DNA of 64,000 nucleotides, from NCBI GenBank assembly GCA_040221175.1, contig JAVJVK010000011.1, forward strand, positions 1-64,000, read 5' to 3'. The stretch is from Phycisphaerales bacterium. Its GTDB lineage: Bacteria > Planctomycetota > Phycisphaerae > Phycisphaerales > UBA1924. Both the position numbers and the translations under genes were made by a program. Below, in pieces: positions 52,644 to 60,525 of the stretch. The notes beneath the pieces are model-generated. The model did no database searches. It was not told the DNA's origin and worked only from the letters and a program-made list of their open reading frames with translations. How positions within the stretch are numbered: position 1 is the first letter of the stretch; each line of letters opens with the position of its first letter.

Positions 52644-53005
52644 GCTCACAAGCTCCTCTGGTCCAGGCGTGGTGCGACGCAACGGTGCGTCCAGGATTCC
52701 GGCCCTCGCAGGCGCTTTCTGGCGACGCGATGGACCATCGTGCGGGCCACCCGAGCGAGCCCCTTGGGCCGCGTGGCGCGCATCGAGAATGGTATCCCCG
52801 TCCGGGAGGTGCGACCGGGCTTCCGGGCGTCGCGGTGATCATTCCAGCGAGGCCTGCCGGTGCGAGGGGTTTCGGCTAGTATCCGCTCCTGGGGCGGCTC
52901 GGGCCCGCATCTCCTTGTAGCGCTCGGACCGGCTCAGGCATATAGGCCCCCTCGACGTCCCGGCCTGGGGCGTTGGTTTCCTGACGCTACCGGAGGCAGT
53001 CGCGT
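52644..53005. other. Divergent intergenic region, ald / exported protein
   Basis: 362 bases. Only a weak plus-strand promoter candidate is seen (TTGTAG at 52915-52920 and CATATA at 52939-52944, 18-base spacing). No repeat array, RNA gene or ORF with a ribosome site. Confidence 0.4.
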
Positions 53006-54637
53006 ATGTGCTTCAATCTTGCTCTCAGGCTCATGGCTCGCAGGTCTTCTGTCCGGCCGGCGGCCTTGCTGGCGGTCACGCTGGCCCTTGTGATCCCAGC
53101 CGTGGCGCAGGCGCAGGGAGGAGGCTTCATCGAGCGGGTCAACCGAGCGAATCGCGCGATCCCCCAGGACCAGCGGGCCGACCAGGTGCTCTTCCCCGCC
53201 ATGGCGGGCATGCAGGCGCCGCCGGCGGTGGTGGCCGTCACCGAGAACGGGCGCCCGACCGATGCGATGCTGCTCGGCCCGGGGCTGCGGGGCTGGCAGG
53301 AAGCGGCGCAGTGGGCGGCTGCAGAACCCCAGCAGCAGATCATCGCCGCGCTCGACGAGATTACCCAGGTGGCACAGTTTCCCGACTCGATGGTGCTGGC
53401 TCAGCCCTACGGCATCGACGGCGTCTCGGTCGATCTGGTGCGCGCGGGGTTGTACACAGAACTGGGTGATCCGCCCACGCTGACGACCGCCGATTTCCGA
53501 TACCTCCCCAAGTTGACCGACGTGGTCATCCTCGTCCACGTCGAGGCCAGCCGGCGGGTGACCGAGGGCGATCCGGCGGGCGCGATCGACGTGCTCATCG
53601 ATCTGCTGCACCTCGGCCGGATGATGGCCAACCGCGAGTTCTTCGAAGAGGTCGAGTGGGGCTATCGTACGATGATCGATGCGACGATCCGCGTGCGCGA
53701 CATCGCATACCTCGACTACTCGTCCAATCAGCCGTCGCTGACCTACGACCAACTGACTGCATCGATCAACCGGCTTGATCCTGGCCGACGCGGTTTCCTG
53801 ATGCTCGACCGCCTTCGGCTGCCCGAAGGCGACCGCATCGGGGCCGAGCAGATCGTCGACCGTCTTTTCAACGAGCGTGGGCGTCCGACCGACCGCTTCG
53901 CGCCCACCATGAGCGCCTTGAGCACGAACGATCGTCCGCTGCGTCGATTCAGCGAGGCAGGCCTGTGGAACCAGGTCCAGGCCGTCCATGGCGACGGTTT
54001 CGCCACGCGCAAGGCAGTGGCCGACGTCTTCAATGACTGGTCGCAGTTGTGGACGCAGAACGACTTCGCGCCCGGCCACAAGCTGGTCCGCGAATATGAC
54101 CGCCTGAACCCGGTGACCGAGGGCGTGGTGCTGGCCATCGTGCCCGAGATGACGGGCCTGTTCAACGAGCGACGCATCCTGCGGACGGAGATCGCTGGGA
54201 CCCGAGCGGCCCTGGGCGTGGTGGCGTATAAGGCACGGCTGCGCACGCTTCCGGTCAACCTGGTGAGCCTGCGGCCGCAGATCTTGCCCGAGCGTGAGAT
54301 CGATCCGTTCGGCCCGATCCGCGACGCCCAGAACCGTCCGCTGGTAAGCGAGTTCAAGTATCTGGTGCCTGCTCGAGACCTTCCGGTCGACCCTGCGGTG
54401 GGGCCCCAGCCGCTGGCTATCGATATCATCATGCTCAACCAGCGCAACTTCGCCATCGGCGTCGGTCTGGACGACGACGAGTTCGTGATCTGGTCCACCG
54501 GCCCGGACTCGGACGACGACACCGCCCGGCGCGTTCGCGAGAACACGCGGTCTCTGTACGACGGTGACTACCTGATCTGGCCGCCGGTCATCTCTCTCTA
54601 CCGTGAGTTCCTGCAGACCGAGGGCGAACTGCGCTGA
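53006..54637 (+). CDS. Exported hypothetical protein
   Basis: 543 residues. CGGAGG stands 9 bases before the ATG. A signal peptide (hydrophobic PAALLAVTLALVIPAVAQAQ, cleavage near residue 37) is followed by a long mixed alpha/beta body without cysteines or known motifs. It contains an ITQVAQFPDS region, paired helices near 190-230 (AIDVLIDLLHLGRMMANREFFEEV) and a C-terminal DDDEFVIWSTGPDSDDD segment. I recognise no family by eye. No helpful neighbours; thioredoxin reductase downstream has its own spacing. Confidence 0.8.
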   Translation: MCFNLALRLMARRSSVRPAALLAVTLALVIPAVAQAQGGGFIERVNRANRAIPQDQRADQVLFPAMAGMQAPPAVVAVTENGRPTDAMLLGPGLRGWQEAAQWAAAEPQQQIIAALDEITQVAQFPDSMVLAQPYGIDGVSVDLVRAGLYTELGDPPTLTTADFRYLPKLTDVVILVHVEASRRVTEGDPAGAIDVLIDLLHLGRMMANREFFEEVEWGYRTMIDATIRVRDIAYLDYSSNQPSLTYDQLTASINRLDPGRRGFLMLDRLRLPEGDRIGAEQIVDRLFNERGRPTDRFAPTMSALSTNDRPLRRFSEAGLWNQVQAVHGDGFATRKAVADVFNDWSQLWTQNDFAPGHKLVREYDRLNPVTEGVVLAIVPEMTGLFNERRILRTEIAGTRAALGVVAYKARLRTLPVNLVSLRPQILPEREIDPFGPIRDAQNRPLVSEFKYLVPARDLPVDPAVGPQPLAIDIIMLNQRNFAIGVGLDDDEFVIWSTGPDSDDDTARRVRENTRSLYDGDYLIWPPVISLYREFLQTEGELR

Positions 54638-54726
54638 ACTTCGGTGACGCCGCTCGGTGAAGGGCTCGGGAACATCCCGGGCCCGCTTGCGATTCACCTT
54701 CTTCCACCAACCTAGCGAGATCAACC

Positions 54727-55749
54727 ATGAGCGAGAACGGGCAGGACGCCAAGATCGAGAAGCTGGTCATCATTGGATCGGGGCCCGCCGGCTGGACCGC
54801 TGCGCTGTATGCATCAAGGGCCCAGCTTGATCCACTGTGTGTCATCGGGGTGCCCAAGCAGGACCCCGGCCCGGTGCTGCCCGGCGGCCAGCTCATGCTG
54901 ACGACCGACGTGGAGAACTACCCCGGCTTCCCAGAGGGCATCGCCGGGCCGGAGATGATGGGTCTCTTCCAGAAGCAGGCCGAACGATTCGGCGCTCGCG
55001 TCATGCACGACGACGTGAAGACGGTTGAGTTCAACGCCGAGCACACCCAGCCGCACGTGCTGACAACGGCCAGCGGGCAGACGATCCGTGCCCACGCCGT
55101 CATCATCGCCACCGGCGCGACGGCCAACTGGCTGGGGCTGGACAACGAGCTGCGGCTGGCCCAGACCGGCGGGGGCGTCTCGGCCTGTGCGGTGTGCGAT
55201 GGCGCCCTGCCCATGTTCCGTGGCAACCCCGTGGCAGTCGTGGGGGGCGGCGATACCGCCATGGAAGAGGCCCACCACCTGAGCAAGTTCGCCTCCAAGG
55301 TCTACATCATCCATCGGCGTGACGAGCTGCGCGCCAGCAAGGTGATGCAAGAGCGCACCCTGGGCAAACCCAACGTGGAGATGGTGTGGAACAGCACCGT
55401 GGTGGACGTGCTGGATCGCAAGGACGAGGCCTCGGGCGCCGACGTCATCCGGGCCGTCGTGCTCGAGGACACGATCTCCAAGGAGCGGCACGAGCTGGAA
55501 GTCAACGGCCTGTTCGTCGCCATCGGCCACACGCCGGCGACCAAGTTCCTGCGCGAGAGCGGTCTTGAGTTCGACTCGGCCGGCTACATCGACCTCAAGA
55601 AGCGGGACAGCACCACCAACATTCCGGGCGTCTTCGCCGCGGGCGATGTGGCCGATGCCCGGTACCGCCAGGCCGTTACCGCCGCCGGCATGGGCTGCCA
55701 GGCCGCCCTCGATGCCGAACACTGGCTGGGCTCGCACGCGCTGGTGTAG
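54727..55749 (+). CDS. trxB: Thioredoxin reductase
   Basis: 340 residues. VIIGSGPAGWTAALYASRA binds FAD. CAVCDGA near residue 154 is the redox-active CxxC (C154, C157). VVGGGDTAMEEA is the NADPH loop, and GVFAAGDVAD the second FAD contact. It reduces thioredoxin with NADPH. The spacer CAVC replaces the commoner CATC. A thioredoxin gene is not in the window. Its stop lies 6 bases from that of the convergent zinc-ribbon gene. Confidence 0.95.
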   Translation: MSENGQDAKIEKLVIIGSGPAGWTAALYASRAQLDPLCVIGVPKQDPGPVLPGGQLMLTTDVENYPGFPEGIAGPEMMGLFQKQAERFGARVMHDDVKTVEFNAEHTQPHVLTTASGQTIRAHAVIIATGATANWLGLDNELRLAQTGGGVSACAVCDGALPMFRGNPVAVVGGGDTAMEEAHHLSKFASKVYIIHRRDELRASKVMQERTLGKPNVEMVWNSTVVDVLDRKDEASGADVIRAVVLEDTISKERHELEVNGLFVAIGHTPATKFLRESGLEFDSAGYIDLKKRDSTTNIPGVFAAGDVADARYRQAVTAAGMGCQAALDAEHWLGSHALV

Positions 55750-55755
55750 TGGCGA

Positions 55756-56796
55756 TCAATCGTCCTTCACCTCGTAAGGCTGCGTCCCGTCGCCACGATC
55801 GATCGTGTGGCTCTTGGGAACGGGCACGCCCTTTGGGATCTGCCGGCGGCCGGCGGCGTTCGTGTCCGAATCGGCAAGCACGAGTCGCTCGTCGAGCCTG
55901 GCTTCCGCCGCCAAAGCCTTCTGCCGTTCGTGCACGGCTCTTCGGCCCGAGACCACGCTCTTGTGCTTGGTATTCTGGACGGCCCAGTTCGCCGCCCGAG
56001 CCAGCGCGATCAGGCTCATGGCCAGCATGATGACGCCGGCGAGATAGGCGATCCAGAAGACCACGTAGAAGATGCCGAGGAAGCCGATGAAGCTGGCCAG
56101 CAGCACGCCGACGCCGTAGAAGGCGATCAGCCACGAAGCGGTCTGGCAGCGTCGCTCGGCGTCATCGTCGCCCATCCAGTTCGCCAGCGAGGCCAGCATG
56201 ATGCCCAGCGGTACGAAGCCCGCGGCCGCGGCCAATCGCGCGATGCCGGCGGCCATGAACAAGGCATTCTCGATCGCAGCGCTGTTGTTGAGTTGGGCGT
56301 TGCCGGCAAACCACGCCCCGATCTCCAGCCCGATGACCACGATCCATATGGCCTGGCCGATGACGGTCGCCAGTCGCAGCCGCGGGTTGTCGAACACGTC
56401 GCTGGTTCCCGGCTCATAACGGTCGGGCTTGGGCGTGGTCGCGAGCCACACCGCCGAGACCCAGGCGCCGACGACGAGCAATCTCAGTCCGAACGTCACC
56501 GGGTGCGGAAAAACGCCCGCGATGGCGCCCATGAACCACGTGCCGATGAGCGCGAATGCCGCCAACCACAGCCAGGAACCCAGCTTCTTGACGTATGCGG
56601 TGGGCGCCCTGGATACGCCGGTGCCACGCCGCTTGTCGTAGGTGAGCTGTGCGTTGGCCGTGCCGCACTCGGGGCACACCGTGGCCCGGGGCAGGCCTGT
56701 CAGGTCATAGCTGCACTTGACGCACCGATACCCGTCCTCGAACGTGCCGGTGGGGGTCAGTCCGTGGCCCAGTTCGCGGGGATCGATGGGGCTCAT
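55756..56796 (-). CDS. Polytopic membrane protein with N-terminal YDL zinc ribbon
   Basis: 346 residues. CVKCSYDLTGLPRATVCPECG lies near residues 25-45. About six transmembrane helices follow between residues 75 and 275, and the tail is cytoplasmic and charged. No transporter or enzyme signature. The ATG lacks a Shine-Dalgarno but has TACCAT 5 bases upstream. Function unknown. Confidence 0.83.
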   Translation of the reverse strand: MSPIDPRELGHGLTPTGTFEDGYRCVKCSYDLTGLPRATVCPECGTANAQLTYDKRRGTGVSRAPTAYVKKLGSWLWLAAFALIGTWFMGAIAGVFPHPVTFGLRLLVVGAWVSAVWLATTPKPDRYEPGTSDVFDNPRLRLATVIGQAIWIVVIGLEIGAWFAGNAQLNNSAAIENALFMAAGIARLAAAAGFVPLGIMLASLANWMGDDDAERRCQTASWLIAFYGVGVLLASFIGFLGIFYVVFWIAYLAGVIMLAMSLIALARAANWAVQNTKHKSVVSGRRAVHERQKALAAEARLDERLVLADSDTNAAGRRQIPKGVPVPKSHTIDRGDGTQPYEVKDD

Positions 56797-56801
56797 GCCT
56801 G

Positions 56802-56807
56802 ATGGTA
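56802..56807 (-). promoter_or_regulatory. TANCNT -10-like hexamer, leaderless-type start
   Basis: TACCAT on the minus strand, 5 bases before the ATG at 56796. Confidence 0.5.
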
Positions 56808-56832
56808 CGGGCGGGTGGCTTCCGGGTTGCGG

Positions 56833-58581
56833 TTACACCGTCTGGTGGTCGGGCTGGTCCGTGGAGTCGGACTCGGCGTCCTTGTCGCCCTGCTTATCGA
56901 GGGCTGAGCGGGTCTCTTCCAGCAGTCGTTCGACCTGGAATGGCTTGAACAGCACGCACTGAAGGCCTTCCTGCGAGGCTCGGACGATGCTGTGGCTGGG
57001 GTCGTAGCCGAAGCCGGTCATGAGGATGACCGGGACGTCGGGCAAGGCGCGTCGGGCTGCGGAAAAGACTTCGTAGCCGTTCCGGTCGGGCATCTTGATG
57101 TCACTGATCACGAGATCGAAGCCCTGACCATCGCTGGCGGCGGCGCGAACCTTCTCGATGGCCGTCGCCCCATTGTCGCACACTTCGACCCGGGCGCCGC
57201 GGTTACGCAGCACGTCGGCGATGACCCGGCGAACGGCCGGCTCGTCGTCGGCGACGAGCACGCGCCGGCCGTCGATCAAGGGCTCGTGGCCGGTCGCGGC
57301 CATCGCCCGCTCGACGCCCAGCAGGGCGCGCGGCCCCTCGGCGACGCGCCGCATCCGATCGCGGATCGAATCGACGTCGCCTGCAATCCGGCCCAGGCGG
57401 GCGGCCAGTTCGGGGTCGTCCTCGGACTTCTCTCGCATTTGATCGACGATGTCGGCGATGTCGTCCAGCGGCTCTCGCAGTTCGCCCTGCATGCGGCCCG
57501 AGACGGTCGCGTTGGTCTCGCAACGCTCGACAACCAGGAGATCCAGCACCCGCAGGGCCATGGCCAGGTGTCGCGCGAAGTGTTCGGCAAACCGGCGGTC
57601 TTCTTCGTTGAACGCTCCGGGCTTGAGGGCTTCGACGTCCAGCACGCCGATGACGCGATCATGCAGCCGCAGCGGAACGACCATCGCACTACTGGCCCCC
57701 TGGAGGCAGGGCAGGAATCGCGCGTCGTGGGCCGCGTCGTTGGAGACTTCGCTGACGCCGGTGGAGGCCACGAAGCCGGCGATGCCGTTGCCCTGTCGCG
57801 ACGGGTAGAGATCAAGTTCGGCGGCCTGGGGGCTCAGGCCCTCGGAGATCACCAACTCGAGCTTGCCGGTCTTCTCGTTGATCAGGCGGATGGCAAAGTG
57901 GTCGAAGTTGAGCAGCTTGTGGGCGGTCTCGATGATCCGGTTCTCGAGCACGCTCAGGCGTTCCATCGCGTTCTTGGAGCGCACGAACTCGGGGTCGATC
58001 GAGACCAGATCGCGCCCGGCCTGCTCGATGGCCGTCATCTTGCGATCGAGCCGGCGAGACTCGGAGACGTCGCGGATGACCGCGACCATGCGCGTATCGG
58101 CGACGCCCGCGCCTTCGCCCTGGGCCAGCGAGATCACGACCTCGTACCAGTTCTCTGATTCGTCGTCGCCGATCTCGACATTTCGGGTCGTGCACCGGCC
58201 TCGCTGGTTGCGGCGTTCGACCAGCCAGTTGTAGCTGTCGCGGGCAGCCCCGCGGACGCGATCGCCCACGTCGGGGTCCAGCGTCCGGAAGAAGGCATTC
58301 GCCCACACGATCGAGCCGTCGGGGGCCATCAGACAAACACCCTCGTTGACGGCGTCAAGGAGGGCGTAGGCACGATCCATCTCGCTGAATTCGGGAAGGC
58401 TCTGGCCCTTTTGAAGCACCACGACGCGGCCGCCGGCCTCCCGCAGCTTGGCCGCTTTCTCGCGGACCTCGTTCGGCGAACAATGTTCCACGCGGGCAAT
58501 CTGATCGGCATGCTGGTCAAGCTCGGAAGCATCAGCCTCCGAAGTGCCGACAATCAGGATGGTGTACGCTGGATCACCCAT
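56833..58581 (-). CDS. PAS-GAF-receiver signalling protein
   Basis: 582 residues. An N-terminal receiver-like half-domain (YTILIVGTSEADASELDQH) lacks a clear phospho-acceptor. A PAS domain follows near residues 105-200 (ALLDAVNEGVCLMAPDGSIVWAN), then a GAF domain near 235-390 and a helical linker. A complete receiver domain lies near 460-570 (RVLVADDEPAVRRVIADVL, acceptor Asp in DLVISDIKMPDRNGYEV, then ILMTGFG and FKPF). No histidine-kinase, GGDEF or output domain. The kinase that phosphorylates it is not in the window. ATG at 58581 chosen for homology start and AGGGTGG just upstream. Confidence 0.9.
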   Translation of the reverse strand: MGDPAYTILIVGTSEADASELDQHADQIARVEHCSPNEVREKAAKLREAGGRVVVLQKGQSLPEFSEMDRAYALLDAVNEGVCLMAPDGSIVWANAFFRTLDPDVGDRVRGAARDSYNWLVERRNQRGRCTTRNVEIGDDESENWYEVVISLAQGEGAGVADTRMVAVIRDVSESRRLDRKMTAIEQAGRDLVSIDPEFVRSKNAMERLSVLENRIIETAHKLLNFDHFAIRLINEKTGKLELVISEGLSPQAAELDLYPSRQGNGIAGFVASTGVSEVSNDAAHDARFLPCLQGASSAMVVPLRLHDRVIGVLDVEALKPGAFNEEDRRFAEHFARHLAMALRVLDLLVVERCETNATVSGRMQGELREPLDDIADIVDQMREKSEDDPELAARLGRIAGDVDSIRDRMRRVAEGPRALLGVERAMAATGHEPLIDGRRVLVADDEPAVRRVIADVLRNRGARVEVCDNGATAIEKVRAAASDGQGFDLVISDIKMPDRNGYEVFSAARRALPDVPVILMTGFGYDPSHSIVRASQEGLQCVLFKPFQVERLLEETRSALDKQGDKDAESDSTDQPDHQTV

Positions 58582-58804
58582 TGCCACCCTGCCCCAGGAC
58601 GCCCCCGCAGCAAACTCTAGGGGGCTGGCTGGCGAGGAATGCCCACGCCGGCCGGTTTGCCCCGCGATCGTCCACTCCCCAAGATCGGCATTTGACCTTG
58701 CCATGTTTCATCCGAACGGATAAACCCATCTCCGCGAAGAATCCATCCCGGCCGTCCAGTCCGGCCAGGCGTTCCAGCCCGCCTTCCGCCCCCGCCTTGC
58801 CCAA

Positions 58805-58810
58805 GATACT
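58805..58810 (+). promoter_or_regulatory. Candidate -10 of the gldA-F-G operon
   Basis: GATACT, 6 bases before the ATG at 58817, which has no Shine-Dalgarno; spacing as for the TANCNT sites but sequence differs at positions 1 and 4. Confidence 0.35.
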
Positions 58811-58816
58811 CGGACC

Positions 58817-59797
58817 ATGATCGAAGCCCGAAACCTCCAGAAGAGCTATGGCCCCATCTACGCCCTGAGCGGTGTGAGCTTTGACGTGCCGCCGGGGCAG
58901 GTCACCGGGCTTCTGGGGGCCAATGGGGCGGGTAAGAGCACGACAATACGAATCATCACCGGATATACGTCGCCCGACGCGGGTTGGGTCCGTGTTAAGG
59001 GCATCGATGCTTCCCGCGAGCCAATCAGGGTTCGCCAGCATATTGGGTATCTGCCCGAGTCGGCGCCGACCTACGGTGAGATGCCGGTCGAAGCACTCCT
59101 GCGTTTCCGGGCCTCGCTGCACGGGCTGCGTGGGAAGCGCCGCACCCAGGCCGTCGATCGAGCGATCGATACCTGCGTGCTCGAATCCGTTCGCCGTCGT
59201 CGGGTCGGCAACCTCAGCAAGGGCTACAAGCAGCGCGTCGGGTTGGCGACTGCCATCCTGCATGACCCGGCCGTGCTCGTGCTTGACGAGCCGTCCAACG
59301 GGCTCGATCCCGGCCAGATCACCGAAACGCGGTCGCTCATTCGCCGGCTGGCCGAAGGCCGGACCGTGCTCGTGAGCAGCCACATCCTGCCCGAAATCGA
59401 GCGGACGTGCGACAGGGTAATCATTCTCGCCCGGGGGCGACCCTGTGCCGAGGGACCGCTGGATGAACTCCTTGCCCAGGGCGACCACGAACTCGTGTGC
59501 GAGGCGCGGTTTGCCGATCATCGGGCCGCGGCCGCGTCCGCGCGACAGGTGGAGGCAACCGAAGGCGTTGTATCCCTGGTCTCGCGAGACATGGACGGCG
59601 GTGTCGCTCGCTGGCGCGTGGGATTCGACCCTGCCCGCATCACCGAACCGACGTTGCGCGAGCGCATCGGGGCCGAGCTTTCGAGAGCACAGGCCCAGGT
59701 ACGCTTGCTGGAGCGTGAGAAAGCCTCGCTCGAGGGGTTGTTCCTTCGGCTCATGGAGCAGGGCCCGCAGCCTGCGAGCGGCGGGAGTGCGGCATGA
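58817..59797 (+). CDS. ABC transporter ATPase, GldA-like
   Basis: 326 residues. GANGAGKST is Walker A, LSKGYKQRVGLA the signature motif, VLVLDEPSNGLDPGQ Walker B and D-loop, and SSHIL the switch histidine. The C-terminal ~85 residues after the ATPase core match the accessory domain of drug/gliding-type exporters. It powers export with the two downstream products. Overlaps the permease gene by ATGA. The Bacteroidetes name GldA reflects homology only and does not imply gliding here. Confidence 0.93.
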   Translation: MIEARNLQKSYGPIYALSGVSFDVPPGQVTGLLGANGAGKSTTIRIITGYTSPDAGWVRVKGIDASREPIRVRQHIGYLPESAPTYGEMPVEALLRFRASLHGLRGKRRTQAVDRAIDTCVLESVRRRRVGNLSKGYKQRVGLATAILHDPAVLVLDEPSNGLDPGQITETRSLIRRLAEGRTVLVSSHILPEIERTCDRVIILARGRPCAEGPLDELLAQGDHELVCEARFADHRAAAASARQVEATEGVVSLVSRDMDGGVARWRVGFDPARITEPTLRERIGAELSRAQAQVRLLEREKASLEGLFLRLMEQGPQPASGGSAA

Positions 59798-60525
59798 AGG
59801 GGCTCCGCGTGACGTGGGCGATCGCCTGGCGCGAATTCGTGGCGCTGTTCCGCGTGCCCGTCGGCTGGCTCGTGCTGGCCCTGTATGCCGGGCTGTGGGG
59901 CGGCATGTTCGTGCAATTCGTACTGGTTCCAGGCGCGCCGGCGACCATGCGGCCCCTCTTTGCCACCGCGGCCTGGCTGATGCTGCCCATTGCTCCGGCG
60001 ATCTCCATGCGCTTGGTGAGCGATGAACTGCGAACGGGCAGCTACGAACTTCTGGCAACTTCGCCCGCGGGCGATCTCTCCCTTGCATTGGGCAAGTTCG
60101 TCGGCGCCGGCCTCTTCCTGCTGGCCCTGCTGGGCAGCACGCTGCCGCTGGTCGGCGTGCTGCTCGCGTTCAGTGATCCCATGCCCGATCCCGGTCCATT
60201 GATTGCCGGCTACCTGAGCGTCACGCTGCTGGGGCTCCTGTTCCTGTCGGTGGGCCTGCTGGCCTCCACGCTGACCGCGAGCCAGACGCTGAGTTTCCTT
60301 GGGGCCATGCTCGCGTTGTTCGTATGGCTGCTGGCCACGACCGCCGGCAGGGCGCGCGCACCCGACGAGATAGCCGACGTCCTGGCCACCCTGGCCATCA
60401 CCGATCGCCTCGAGGGCTTCGCCAAGGGCGTCATCGACACCGGCGACGTCGGGTACTTTGTTGTATTGACCGGTTGGTTCGTCCTGGCTGCCTCCATGTG
60501 CCTGAGCGTCAGGAGGTGGCTGTGA
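59794..60525 (+). CDS. ABC-2 type permease, GldF-like
   Basis: 243 residues with six predicted transmembrane helices. ISMRLVSDELRTGSYELLATSPAG is the cytoplasmic coupling segment typical of ABC-2/GldF permeases. Coupled to the upstream ATPase through ATGA and to the downstream gene through GTGA. Forms the membrane channel of the exporter; cargo unknown. Confidence 0.92.
   Translation: MKGLRVTWAIAWREFVALFRVPVGWLVLALYAGLWGGMFVQFVLVPGAPATMRPLFATAAWLMLPIAPAISMRLVSDELRTGSYELLATSPAGDLSLALGKFVGAGLFLLALLGSTLPLVGVLLAFSDPMPDPGPLIAGYLSVTLLGLLFLSVGLLASTLTASQTLSFLGAMLALFVWLLATTAGRARAPDEIADVLATLAITDRLEGFAKGVIDTGDVGYFVVLTGWFVLAASMCLSVRRWL
60511..60516 (+). promoter_or_regulatory. Shine-Dalgarno deciding the GldG-like start
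   Basis: AGGAGG, 5 bases before the GTG at 60522, inside the end of the permease gene. Confidence 0.8.
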
